A stretch of DNA of 39,237 nucleotides from an uncultured Lachnospiraceae bacterium (GCA_900550235.1 URRQ01000022.1:1-39237); one strand, 5' to 3'; shown: positions 14,846 through 23,041, numbered from the stretch's first letter. The notes: generated from the sequence alone by a model not told the origin. Numbers and translations: made by a program.

Positions 14846-15880
14846 ATGAAAAAGTTAACAGCACTTTTATTAGCATTAGCTATGATGTTCAGTTTGGCAG
14901 GATGCTCTGGTTCTAAAGAAGAAGGAGCAAAAGAAGAAGGAAAAGCAAAAATCGCAGTGATTTTTGGACTTGGTGGACTTGGTGATCAGTCTTACAATGA
15001 CCTTGCATACGAAGGAATTGAACGAGCAAAAAAAGAACTTGGTATCGAATATGATTACGCAGAACCAAAAGAAATTACAGATTATGAAACAATTGCAAGA
15101 GATATGAGTGATTCTGGAGAATATGATATGATCATTGGTATCGGTTTTGATCCATTGGATGCATTTACAACAGTTGCTCCAGATTATCCAGATCAGAAAT
15201 TTGCATTAGTAGACTCTATTTTATTAGAAGACAACGTTGTAAGTTATGCATGTAGAGAGCAGGAAGGTGCATTCTTAGTAGGAGCACTTGCTGCATACAT
15301 GAAACAGGATGCAGGGGCTTTCAACTTAGAAAATAATCACAAATATGGATTTGTTGGTGCATTAGAAAATGAAACAATCAACCGTTTCGCAGCTGGATAC
15401 CAAGCAGGTATCAAGTATGTAGATAAAGATGCAGATGTTGCAATCCAGTATGTAGGTGGAGACAATCCATTTGGTGATACAACAACAGCAAAAGAAATTG
15501 CTACGACACAGAAAACAAAAGGATATGATATCATATTCCATGCAGCTGGAGGATCAGGACTTGGTGTATTTGCAGCAGCAAAAGAAAACGATTTTATTGC
15601 AATCGGTGCAAACTCTAATCAGAATATTATTGATCCAGATCACATTGTTGCAAGTATGTTAAAACGTGTAGATGTTGCTGTATTTGATATTGTAAATGGG
15701 GTATTGGAAGATAGTTTAACACTTGGAAAAGAAACAGCACTTGGACTTGCTGACAATGGTATTGATTACACATTAGAAGGAAGTAACATTAAGGTTTCTG
15801 AAGAAATCGTAAAAGAATTAGAAACATTAAAAGAACAGATTATCAATGGAGAAATTGAGGTTCCGACAGAAGTAAAATAA
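14846..15880 (+). CDS. BMP-family nucleoside-binding lipoprotein (PnrA/TmpC-like)
   Basis: The 344-residue protein begins with a lipoprotein signal ending in the lipobox LAGC (Cys20), then an acidic-basic linker. The core is of the basic membrane protein (BMP/Med/PnrA) family: 'VIFGLGGLGDQSYNDLAYEG', 'MIIGIGFDPLDAF', 'YACREQEGAFLVGALAA', 'FHAAGGSGLG'. The better known members bind purine or pyrimidine nucleosides. It is the extracellular receptor of the ABC importer encoded by the next three genes. Confidence 0.9.
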   Translation: MKKLTALLLALAMMFSLAGCSGSKEEGAKEEGKAKIAVIFGLGGLGDQSYNDLAYEGIERAKKELGIEYDYAEPKEITDYETIARDMSDSGEYDMIIGIGFDPLDAFTTVAPDYPDQKFALVDSILLEDNVVSYACREQEGAFLVGALAAYMKQDAGAFNLENNHKYGFVGALENETINRFAAGYQAGIKYVDKDADVAIQYVGGDNPFGDTTTAKEIATTQKTKGYDIIFHAAGGSGLGVFAAAKENDFIAIGANSNQNIIDPDHIVASMLKRVDVAVFDIVNGVLEDSLTLGKETALGLADNGIDYTLEGSNIKVSEEIVKELETLKEQIINGEIEVPTEVK

Positions 15881-15892
15881 GAGGTAGCGATC

Positions 15893-17392
15893 ATGTATGC
15901 TGTAGAAATGAGAAATATAACAAAACGTTTTGGTAATTTTGCTGCCAATGACAATATTGATTTTCTCGTAGAAAAAGGAGAAATCCATTGTCTTCTCGGT
16001 GAAAACGGGGCAGGAAAGACAACGTTGATGAATATTTTGTTTGGATTATATAAGGCAGATGAAGGCGTATTAAAAATCAATGAGGAAGTCATTACAAAGC
16101 ATTCTGCCAGAAAAGCATTTCAGTGCGGACTCGGCATGGTGCATCAGCACTTTATGCTCGTAGATGCATTGACCGTTTGGGAGAATGTTATTGTAGGAAA
16201 TGAACCAGGTAAGTTTGCCATCAATCGTAAAGAAGGAATTCGTAGAGTTCAGGAATTATCAGATCGTTATCATTTTGGATTGAATGTGCAGGATAAAGTA
16301 GCAGATCTTTCTATTGGAATGAAACAACGTGTTGAAATCTTAAAAACATTGTACCGCGGTGCGGAAATTTTAATTTTAGATGAACCAACAGCTGTGTTGA
16401 CACCACAGGAGGTAGAGCAACTTTTAGATATTTTCCGCGATATGAAAAAACAGGGAAAAACAATTATTTTTATTACACATAAGTTAAATGAAACAAAGGC
16501 TGTGTCCGATTCTTTGACAGTACTGCGTGCTGGAAAATCTGTTTTCCAGGCACTTACAAAGGATGTTACGGTAACAGATCTGGCAAATCAGATGGTTGGT
16601 CATGAGATTACATTTAGTTTGGAAAGAGAGCCAAATCAGGTTGGCGATAAAATCGTGGAGATTCAGAATGTAAGACTTTTGAACAATGCAACGGATACGA
16701 TTTCTTTAGATATTCATGCTGGTGAGATTGTAGGAATTGCCGGTGTAGAAGGCAACGGGCAGATGCAATTGGAAGAATTGTTGATGGGATTTCGTAAATG
16801 CAAAGAAGGCTCTATTGTTATAAAAGGAGAAGATGTTACAAAATGGTCAACCAAAAAGCGTTTAGAAAAAGGAATGAGCTATATTCCTTCTGAACGACAT
16901 CAACGAGCAATTCTTCCGGGATTTTCTATCTTAGAAAACTATTTGCTTGGCAATCAATATGAAGAAAAGTTTGTAAAAAAAGGGTTGATTGATTTTTCGT
17001 TTTTAAATCGGTTTACTGTAGAATCTATGAAAAAATATGATGTTCGTGCAGTAAACGAAAAACAAAATATCGGTTCTTTATCTGGTGGAAATCAGCAGAA
17101 AATGGTATTAAGTCGAGAAGTAGAAAAGCAATCAGATTTTGTATTGGTTTGTCAACCTGTACGCGGACTTGATATTGGAGCGATTCATTATATTCATGAA
17201 ATACTACTAGAGTTACGAAAGCAAGGAAAAGCAATTCTACTCATTTCTGCAGAATTGACAGATATTTTCCAATTATGTGATAGAATCGCTGTGCTTTACA
17301 AAGGAGAAGTTATGGCACTGAGAAAGAATGAGGAATTCACAAAAGAGTCAATTGGTCTTTTGATGGCCGGACAGAAAGGTGCTAAGTCATGA
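15893..17392 (+). CDS. Twin-domain ABC ATPase of BMP-type nucleoside importer
   Basis: A 499-residue tandem ATPase of the sugar/nucleoside class. Domain 1 is fully active in motif terms (Walker A 'GENGAGKTT' 36-44, signature 'LSIGM', Walker B 'LILDEPTAVLTPQ'). Domain 2 has the altered P-loop usual in this class ('GVEGNGQ') and 'LSGGNQQKM' with 'CQPVRGLD'. GAGGTAG lies before ATG 15893. The stop overlaps the next gene by four bases. Confidence 0.93.
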   Translation: MYAVEMRNITKRFGNFAANDNIDFLVEKGEIHCLLGENGAGKTTLMNILFGLYKADEGVLKINEEVITKHSARKAFQCGLGMVHQHFMLVDALTVWENVIVGNEPGKFAINRKEGIRRVQELSDRYHFGLNVQDKVADLSIGMKQRVEILKTLYRGAEILILDEPTAVLTPQEVEQLLDIFRDMKKQGKTIIFITHKLNETKAVSDSLTVLRAGKSVFQALTKDVTVTDLANQMVGHEITFSLEREPNQVGDKIVEIQNVRLLNNATDTISLDIHAGEIVGIAGVEGNGQMQLEELLMGFRKCKEGSIVIKGEDVTKWSTKKRLEKGMSYIPSERHQRAILPGFSILENYLLGNQYEEKFVKKGLIDFSFLNRFTVESMKKYDVRAVNEKQNIGSLSGGNQQKMVLSREVEKQSDFVLVCQPVRGLDIGAIHYIHEILLELRKQGKAILLISAELTDIFQLCDRIAVLYKGEVMALRKNEEFTKESIGLLMAGQKGAKS

Positions 17393-18450
17393 AGATAGAG
17401 AGAAAAAAGAAGTGTTACAAAGAGATTCCGGGATTGGAAAAAATTTGTTTGTCTGTAATTGCCATTTTTTTATCTTTGCTGATTACAGCAGGACTGATGC
17501 TGATTTCAGGAGAAAATCCAATAGAAGCATTTCAGGCATTACTCAACGGTGCTTTAGGATCAAGAAGTTCGATTGCAACAACATTTGGAAAAACGGTTCC
17601 GTTATTATTTGTTGGATTGGCATGTGCATTTTCAAACAAGGCGGGATTATTTAATATTGGTTGTGAAGGTCAACTTTATATTGGAGGTTTGACGGCAGCA
17701 GCAACAGCAATTGCTTTACAGGGGATGCCAAGAGTGGTGATTATATCTGCAGCATTTCTGACAGGTATGTTGGCAGGTGCTCTTGTCGGAGGAATGAATG
17801 GATTTCTGAAAGCAAAGCTTCAAATCAGTGAAGTGTTGGTTGCAATTATGATGAATTATATTTTGAAGTTTTTCACGAGTTATTGTGTACATGGTCCATT
17901 AAAAGATCCGAAATCGAAGATTGCGCAGACTGTATCCATTGGAAGAGAAAATATGCTTACAAAGTTAGTTCCCAAATCACAATTAACAACAGCGCTTATT
18001 GTTGGAGTGGTATTGGCAGTATTGATATATATTTTCTTTCATAAAACACGCGCAGGATTCAATATTCGTGCGGTTGGCGAAAACGCAACAGCAGCACAAG
18101 CATCAGGGATTGGCATTATGCGCACTGTAATTATTACAATGGCAGTTAGTGGTGCATTAGCAGCATTGACCGGAGTAACGGAAGTGCTCGGTAAGACAGG
18201 AAAATTTGTAGAAGGTTTTTCGCCGGGATATGGATTTACCGGAATTGCAGTAGCGGTATTAGGAAATAATCATCCGGCAGGTGTGATTTTGAGTGCGTTA
18301 TTGTTTGGAATATTAGAATCCGGAGCGATGAAGATGAGTTATGTAGCTGGTGTGTCTACAAGCATGATTAAAGTAATGCAGGGACTTGTAATTTTATTTG
18401 TTGCAACACCGGAATTAGTTTCTTTTATTAAAAGAAAGGAGGCGAAATAA
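17389..18450 (+). CDS. Nucleoside ABC importer permease 1
   Basis: The 353-residue membrane protein of the branched-chain/ribose permease superfamily has the 'GLFNIGCEGQLYIGG' loop and 'RAVGENATAAQASGI' coupling helix characteristic of YufP/NupB-like permeases. A basic N-terminal stretch precedes the first membrane helix. It pairs with the next permease to form the channel. Confidence 0.92.
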   Translation: MKIERKKKCYKEIPGLEKICLSVIAIFLSLLITAGLMLISGENPIEAFQALLNGALGSRSSIATTFGKTVPLLFVGLACAFSNKAGLFNIGCEGQLYIGGLTAAATAIALQGMPRVVIISAAFLTGMLAGALVGGMNGFLKAKLQISEVLVAIMMNYILKFFTSYCVHGPLKDPKSKIAQTVSIGRENMLTKLVPKSQLTTALIVGVVLAVLIYIFFHKTRAGFNIRAVGENATAAQASGIGIMRTVIITMAVSGALAALTGVTEVLGKTGKFVEGFSPGYGFTGIAVAVLGNNHPAGVILSALLFGILESGAMKMSYVAGVSTSMIKVMQGLVILFVATPELVSFIKRKEAK

Positions 18451-19368
18451 GTGGAAAACTTAGAACATCTTTTATCTATGAATATGTTACTCGTGACACT
18501 TCGAATGGCAATTCCACTTATTTTGGCATCCATCGGAAGTGTAATCTGTGAACGAAGCGGAATCATCAACTTAGGTATGGAAGGTATGATGTTGATGGGA
18601 GCTTTTGGTGCAGTTATGGGAACAGCAATTTTCCAGAACCCATGGTTAGGAACTTTGACAGCGGTTGCGTTTGGTGGAATGATGGGATTGCTGCATGCAG
18701 TACTTTGTATTCGTTATCACACAAATCAGGCAGTAAGCGGTGTTGGTATTAATATTTTTTCATCAGGGTTAACACTTGTACTTTGTAAAATGATGTGGAA
18801 CAAAGAAGGATTAAGTGCAGAAGTGGAACAAATTCCAACAGTCACAATCCCAGTTTTAAATAAAATTCCATTGATTGGGGAATTATTTGAAGATCAATCC
18901 CCGTATTTATATATGATGGTATTTATTGTAGCTTTTTCATGGTATATGTTGTATCGCACAAAAACAGGTTTACGACTTCGCACAATTGGAGATCATCCAA
19001 AAGCAGCAGCAACAGCAGGAGTAAATGTGAGCAAGTATCGTTACATTTCTGTAATCATATGTGGAATGCTTTGCGGTTTAGCTGGATCATATTTATCCAT
19101 TGTACAAAGCAACTTATTTGTAAAAGAGATGGTTGCAGGACGAGGGTACATCTCACTTGCAGCAACTATTTTCGGTGGCTGGAATCCGGTTGGCTCCTTT
19201 TTAGCGAGTATTCTATTTGCCTTCTCCCAGGCAATTAGAATTACTGTTGAATTTGACATTCCGGAGCAGTTTTTGCAGATGCTGCCCTATGTATTAACAA
19301 TGCTTGTATTGATCCTTGCAGGTGGAAAAACAAAAGGACCGCAGGCGGCGGGAGATATAAAAGAATAA
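18451..19368 (+). CDS. Nucleoside ABC importer permease 2
   Basis: The 305-residue permease has 'SGIINLGMEGMMLMGAFGA' and the coupling segment 'LRTIGDHPKAAATAGVNV', typical of YufQ/NupC-ABC-type subunits. It starts with GTG immediately after the TAA of permease 1, with GGAGG eight to twelve bases upstream. It is last in the operon; a strong hairpin follows ten bases later. Confidence 0.92.
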   Translation: MENLEHLLSMNMLLVTLRMAIPLILASIGSVICERSGIINLGMEGMMLMGAFGAVMGTAIFQNPWLGTLTAVAFGGMMGLLHAVLCIRYHTNQAVSGVGINIFSSGLTLVLCKMMWNKEGLSAEVEQIPTVTIPVLNKIPLIGELFEDQSPYLYMMVFIVAFSWYMLYRTKTGLRLRTIGDHPKAAATAGVNVSKYRYISVIICGMLCGLAGSYLSIVQSNLFVKEMVAGRGYISLAATIFGGWNPVGSFLASILFAFSQAIRITVEFDIPEQFLQMLPYVLTMLVLILAGGKTKGPQAAGDIKE

Positions 19369-19377
19369 TGTTTCATG

Positions 19378-19429
19378 AGTCTTTATGTAAACTTAAAATG
19401 AAAATAGGTTTACATAAAGACTTTTTTCT
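19378..19429 (+). terminator. Operon terminator that is also a BirA operator
   Basis: A perfect 15-bp inverted repeat (19378-19392 and 19408-19422) with a 15-base loop is followed by a T-run, so it is a strong terminator for the nucleoside operon. The same arms contain TGTAAAC (19386-19392) and GTTTACA (19408-19414), the half-sites of the biotin repressor operator (E. coli form TTGTAAACC-N16-GGTTTACAA; Gram-positive sites have a similar dyad and spacing). It sits directly before birA-bioYBD, as a BirA site should. Confidence 0.85.
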
Positions 19430-19437
19430 TGTATAGT
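19409..19437 (+). promoter_or_regulatory. Promoter of the biotin operon inside the BirA operator
   Basis: TTTACA (19409-19414) and TATAGT (19432-19437) are 17 bases apart. The -35 box is part of the right BirA half-site, so biotinyl-AMP-loaded BirA would cover it and shut off the operon. Confidence 0.75.
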
Positions 19438-19459
19438 GATAGCGAGAGAGGTGAAATAT

Positions 19460-20416
19460 ATGTCAGTAAAGCAAGAAATGATTCAGTTGCTTGAACAAAA
19501 TCGAGGGAAAGTATTATCAGGACAAGAGATGGCAGATCAGCTTGGTGTAACAAGGGCTGCTATTTGGAAAGCAATTCGTGTGCTTCAAGAAGAAGGATAT
19601 CATTTAGGGATTGTAAAAAATAAAGGATATTATCTGGAAGAGCATAGTGATGTTTTGTCTGTGGAAGGGATACGCTTGCATCTTCCGGAAGAGTATAAAA
19701 CTTTAAAGATAGAAGTATTAAAAACGGTAGATTCTACGAATAATTATGCGAAAAAAATGTCTGCGTCACATTCGGAGCGGTGCCTGATTCTTGCGGAAGA
19801 GCAGACGGCCGGTAGGGGGAGAAGAAAAAGAGATTTTTATTCCCCATATGGAACAGGAATTTATATGAGCCTTGTATTTCCGGTGGAAACGAGTCTTGCA
19901 AAATTTGTTCCGATTACAGTGGCGGCATCGGTTGCAGTTGTCCGCGCGATTCAAAAACTTACGAATATAAAATGTGACATTAAATGGGTCAATGACATTT
20001 ATTTGGATGGGAAAAAAATCTGTGGAATTTTGACAGAGGCAGTTAGTGATTTTGAAAGTGGAATACTTACAACGGTTGTAGTTGGAATTGGTTTGAATGT
20101 ATCAACGAAGGAGTATCCAGAGGAACTCCAAGAGATTGCGGGTTCGCTTTTGGCAGATAGCGTGACACGGAATGAGCTTGTTGCAGCGATTACAGAAGAA
20201 TTGTTCCGATTAGCAGAAAATTTAGAAGCTCCAGAGCTTATGGAGGAGTATAGGGCACATTCTTGTGTCATTGGAAAAGAAATCACATGGTTAGAAAAGG
20301 ATGAGAAAAAAGAAGGTTTCGTTACAGGGATGAATGCGCAAGGACATTTATTAGTGGAAACAAAAGATGGAAGTGTTACGTTGACTGCGGGAGAAATTTC
20401 TGTACGTACAAAGTAG
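19460..20416 (+). CDS. birA: Bifunctional biotin-protein ligase and biotin operon repressor
   Basis: A 318-residue BirA with an N-terminal winged helix-turn-helix (about 3-60, 'SGQEMADQLGVTRAAIWKAI'), a central ligase domain with the biotinyl-AMP loop 'GRGRRKR' (118-124) and 'KWVNDIYLDGKKICGIL', and a C-terminal SH3-like domain. It makes biotinyl-5'-AMP, loads biotin on carboxylases, and represses transcription when biotin is in excess. The start is ATG 19460 behind GAGAGGTG; a GTG at 19436 is inside the -10 box and cannot be used. It heads an operon with bioY, bioB and bioD. Confidence 0.93.
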   Translation: MSVKQEMIQLLEQNRGKVLSGQEMADQLGVTRAAIWKAIRVLQEEGYHLGIVKNKGYYLEEHSDVLSVEGIRLHLPEEYKTLKIEVLKTVDSTNNYAKKMSASHSERCLILAEEQTAGRGRRKRDFYSPYGTGIYMSLVFPVETSLAKFVPITVAASVAVVRAIQKLTNIKCDIKWVNDIYLDGKKICGILTEAVSDFESGILTTVVVGIGLNVSTKEYPEELQEIAGSLLADSVTRNELVAAITEELFRLAENLEAPELMEEYRAHSCVIGKEITWLEKDEKKEGFVTGMNAQGHLLVETKDGSVTLTAGEISVRTK

Positions 20417-20428
20417 AGGGGAAGAAAA

Positions 20429-20980
20429 ATGATGCATGAAAAGACAAGGGCGTTGGCATACGAAGGTCTATTTACAGCATTGGTAGCAGCTGGGGCGTTT
20501 ATCCAGATTCCGGTACCTTATTTGGATTATTTTACGCTACAGTTTTTCTTTGTATTGCTGGCAGGTATGATACTTGGTGCCAAAAGAGGTGCAGCATCTG
20601 TTGGATGTTATGTATTATTGGGACTGTTGGGAATCCCAATCTTTGCAGCAGGAGGCGGAATCGGCTATATCGTAAGACCGAGCTTTGGATTTTTAGCTGC
20701 ATTTATTGTAGCGGCATATGGTGTCGGATGGATTGCAAAGAAACAAAAGAATACGATGTGTGGCATGTTGAAAGCAGCTATTATAGGACTTTTGATCACC
20801 TACGGAATTGGATTATTGTATAAATATTTGATTTTGAATTTCTATTTGGGAACGAAAACTCCAATTTCTGTAATCTTACTGTCTTGTTTTCCACTGGATC
20901 TTCCAGGAGATCTGGTGCTTTGCGTTTTGGCATCGATGATAGCGCCAAGGCTTAGGAACGTAATTGCGCATATGCAATAG
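20429..20980 (+). CDS. bioY: BioY biotin transporter S-component
   Basis: The 183-residue membrane protein has about six helices and the BioY signatures 'GAFIQIPVPYLDYFTLQ' and 'GGGIGYIVRPSFGFL'. It binds biotin at the membrane and works with the shared ECF module, which is not in this window. The ATG at 20429 follows AGAGGGGA; an ATG at 20432 is equally possible. It is 12 bases after birA. Confidence 0.94.
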   Translation: MMHEKTRALAYEGLFTALVAAGAFIQIPVPYLDYFTLQFFFVLLAGMILGAKRGAASVGCYVLLGLLGIPIFAAGGGIGYIVRPSFGFLAAFIVAAYGVGWIAKKQKNTMCGMLKAAIIGLLITYGIGLLYKYLILNFYLGTKTPISVILLSCFPLDLPGDLVLCVLASMIAPRLRNVIAHMQ

Positions 20981-20990
20981 GAGGAAAAGA

Positions 20991-21950
20991 ATGGAAGAAA
21001 AATGGGACGCACTTCTGAAAAAGGTATTATCAGGAAAAATGATAGAAAAAGAAGAAGTAATGGAGTTATGGGATTGCGGTGTAGAGGAGCTTGCCGATGC
21101 GGCAGACCAAATAAGAAAAAGATTCTGCGGGAATCATTTTGATTTCTGTACGATTATCAATGGGAAAAGTGGAAAATGTTCGGAAAACTGTAAATTTTGT
21201 GCACAATCCATTTTTCATGGAACCGGATGTGAGACTTATCCTTTATTAGAAAAAGAAGAGCTTCTTAAGCTTGGGAAATATAATGAAGAACGAGGAATAT
21301 TGAGATATTCCGTTGTGACATCCGGAAAGCGGCTTTCTAAAAAAGAAGTGGAAATGGTATGTGAGGGATACAAATATTTGAGAAAAAATACAGAGTTATC
21401 TTTATGTGGTTCACACGGTTTACTGGATTTGGAAGATTTTACGAAATTAAAAGAAGCAGGAGTGACACGATACCACAATAATCTAGAAACATCTCGAAGA
21501 TATTTTCTGGAGATTTGTACAACACACAGTTATGAAGAAAAAATACAAGCTATTCAGAATGCGAAGAAAGCAGGGCTTGAAGTGTGCAGTGGTGGTATTA
21601 TTGGAATGGGAGAAACGAGAGAAGATCGAGTAGACTTAGCAATAGAATTAAGAAAACTGGAGGTGTGTTCCGTTCCGCTCAATATTTTAAATCCGATTCC
21701 GGGAACCCCATTGGAGAAATTAGAACCTATTTCAGAAGAAGAAATTAGAAAGACGGCGGCAATATTCCGATTCCTTTTGCCAAATGTATGGATTCGTACA
21801 GCGGGTGGAAGAATTCAGCTACAAGATGGTGGCGCTAATTTATTCGCGGGTGGGATAAATGGAGCCATTACCGGAGATATGTTAACAACATCCGGTAGTA
21901 TGATTGAACAGGATAAACAAAGAATTCAGGAGCTTGGATATGAAGAATAG
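20991..21950 (+). CDS. bioB: Biotin synthase
   Basis: The 319-residue radical SAM enzyme has Cys63/67/70 in 'GKCSENCKFCAQS', the diagnostic BioB motif, and further conserved 'YHNNLETS' and 'CSGGIIGMGE' segments. It inserts sulfur into dethiobiotin. The start is ATG 20991 behind AGGAGG (20979-20984); an earlier start would overlap bioY with no ribosome site. Its end overlaps bioD by 11 bases. Confidence 0.94.
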   Translation: MEEKWDALLKKVLSGKMIEKEEVMELWDCGVEELADAADQIRKRFCGNHFDFCTIINGKSGKCSENCKFCAQSIFHGTGCETYPLLEKEELLKLGKYNEERGILRYSVVTSGKRLSKKEVEMVCEGYKYLRKNTELSLCGSHGLLDLEDFTKLKEAGVTRYHNNLETSRRYFLEICTTHSYEEKIQAIQNAKKAGLEVCSGGIIGMGETREDRVDLAIELRKLEVCSVPLNILNPIPGTPLEKLEPISEEEIRKTAAIFRFLLPNVWIRTAGGRIQLQDGGANLFAGGINGAITGDMLTTSGSMIEQDKQRIQELGYEE

Positions 21951-22596
21951 AAAAGGATACTTTATTACAGGAACAGATACGGATGTTGGAAAGACGTTTG
22001 TAGCTGGAAAAATAGCGAAATACTTTCGAGAGCAAGGCGTGTATGTCGGATATTTTAAAGCAGCATTGAGCGGTATGGAATGGAACGATGGAAAGTGGAT
22101 TCTGGGAGATGCAAAATATGTTTGCGAGCAGGCCGATATTGAAATAGATCCGAAAGAATTCGTAGTCTATAGTTATAAAGAAGCAGTGTCTCCGCATTTG
22201 GCAGCCAGACGTAAAGGAGAACAGATTGAGTTAGAGCCTATTCGGGAACTTTTTGAAAAAACAGAAGAAGAATATGAGCTTGTAATCGCTGAAGGAAGCG
22301 GCGGGATTTTGTGTCCTCTTTGTTTGGAGGAAGGAAAAGAGTTGATGCTGGAAGATGTCATTCGTATGACGAAGCTTCCTGTTATTGTTGTAGCAGATGC
22401 AGGCCTTGGTACAATTAATCATACACTATTAACAGTTAAATATTTGGAAGAAAAAGGATTTGAAATTGCTGCAATCATATTGAATCGGTATGAAGAGGGA
22501 AATTTCATGCATCAGGATAATAAAGAAGTGATTGAAAAACTGACGGGGAGAGAAGTGTATATTGTCGTAGATTCTAGAGTGATATCTACAGAGTAA
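21940..22596 (+). CDS. bioD: Dethiobiotin synthetase
   Basis: The 218-residue product has the BioD P-loop 'GTDTDVGKT' (11-19) near the N-terminus, 'KAALSGMEWNDG' and 'EGSGGILCPL', all expected for ATP-dependent ring closure of 7,8-diaminopelargonate with CO2. It starts at ATG 21940 with CAGGAG upstream, inside the end of bioB. No bioA, bioF or early pimeloyl genes accompany it here, so the earlier steps are either elsewhere or replaced by uptake. Confidence 0.92.
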   Translation: MKNRKGYFITGTDTDVGKTFVAGKIAKYFREQGVYVGYFKAALSGMEWNDGKWILGDAKYVCEQADIEIDPKEFVVYSYKEAVSPHLAARRKGEQIELEPIRELFEKTEEEYELVIAEGSGGILCPLCLEEGKELMLEDVIRMTKLPVIVVADAGLGTINHTLLTVKYLEEKGFEIAAIILNRYEEGNFMHQDNKEVIEKLTGREVYIVVDSRVISTE

Positions 22597-22634
22597 TGAA
22601 GGTTCTCCGTTCGTGAAATTGTGATTTAATATTG

Positions 22635-22676
22635 ATAATATGGCATATATACCATATTATGAGAATATAAATATTC
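22635..22676. promoter_or_regulatory. Two palindromes upstream of the toxin-like remnant
   Basis: ATAATATGG (22635-22643) and CCATATTAT (22652-22660) form perfect 9-bp arms with an 8-base spacer, followed by the palindrome GAATATAAATATTC (22663-22676). Paired dyads just before a toxin or antitoxin start are typical operators of type II toxin-antitoxin loci, which fits the remnant at 22697. The 445 bases 22597-23041 otherwise hold the remnant, a hairpin, a promoter and two further dyads listed separately. Confidence 0.45.
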
Positions 22677-22696
22677 TGAAGAGGGAATAATATTAT

Positions 22697-22795
22697 ATGT
22701 TTGAAGTTGAATTTTACGAAAAGGCAAATTCTGCCACCAACTTTGGTGGCAGAAAAATTTTATCTTTACGATTCCAGTCAAATGGTCTTAATTAG
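22697..22795 (+). pseudogene. HigB/Gp49-like toxin N-terminal remnant
   Basis: A 32-codon ORF starts 'MFEVEFYEKAN', the usual opening of HigB/phage Gp49-family RelE-like toxins (normally about 110-120 residues). After residue 11 the reading passes into a hairpin repeat and non-homologous sequence, ending at TAG 22793-22795. A ribosome site (AGAGGG, 22680-22685) and operator-like dyads remain upstream. The antitoxin is gone. The identification rests on about eleven residues, so it is tentative. Confidence 0.45.
22730..22767 (+). terminator. CTGCCACCA hairpin, copy 1 of a repeated element
   Basis: TCTGCCACCA and TGGTGGCAGA form a 10-bp stem with a 4-base loop (22730-22753), followed by AAAAATTTTATCTTT. 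The arms and the A5-T4 tail recur at 29011-29055. It can terminate transcription leaving bioD. Confidence 0.6.
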
Positions 22796-22824
22796 TAAGG
22801 ATAAATTATTTTATCTATTTTTAA

Positions 22825-22853
22825 TTGCATGGATTATGTAACTATGCTATATT
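22825..22853 (+). promoter_or_regulatory. Promoter upstream of the Rpn nuclease gene
   Basis: TTGCAT (22825-22830) and TATATT (22848-22853) are 17 bases apart, with an extended TGC just before the -10. It would give a leader of roughly 180 bases that contains the two dyads at 22904 and 22979. Confidence 0.55.
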
Positions 22854-22903
22854 CATACCATAAATTAAGATTTCTAATTATCTAAATGAATTCAAAAATA
22901 ATC

Positions 22904-22919
22904 TGTGACATTCGTCACA
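22904..22919. promoter_or_regulatory. Perfect Crp-type site TGTGA-N6-TCACA
   Basis: TGTGACATTCGTCACA is a perfect 6+4+6 palindrome and matches exactly the core consensus of Crp/Fnr-family boxes. It lies about 45 bases downstream of the predicted start of transcription, a repressor or roadblock position. A Crp/Fnr-family regulator is encoded 11.5 kb upstream at 10673-11377, but a link is only inferred. Confidence 0.55.
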
Positions 22920-22978
22920 TAAAAAATCAGATTTGCAAATTTATAGAAAGTCGGGATACCATCTGGAAGATGTTTTAT

Positions 22979-22996
22979 CTAAGAGTCTGCTCTTAG
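22979..22996 (+). other. Short hairpin in the Rpn leader
   Basis: CTAAGAG and CTCTTAG form a perfect 7-bp stem with loop TCTG, 46 bases before the start codon at 23042. There is no T-run, so it is not a terminator; it could stabilise the leader or be an operator. Confidence 0.4.
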
Positions 22997-23041
22997 TCTT
23001 GTTAGGATACTGATATTTTGTTATGATAAAGGAGGAACTTC

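Noticed and set aside
22999..23027. TTGTTA-17-TATGAT as promoter of the Rpn gene
   Set aside because: Boxes and spacing are good, but transcription would begin inside the ribosome site at 23031-23037, so the message could not be translated normally. The promoter at 22825-22853 is preferred.
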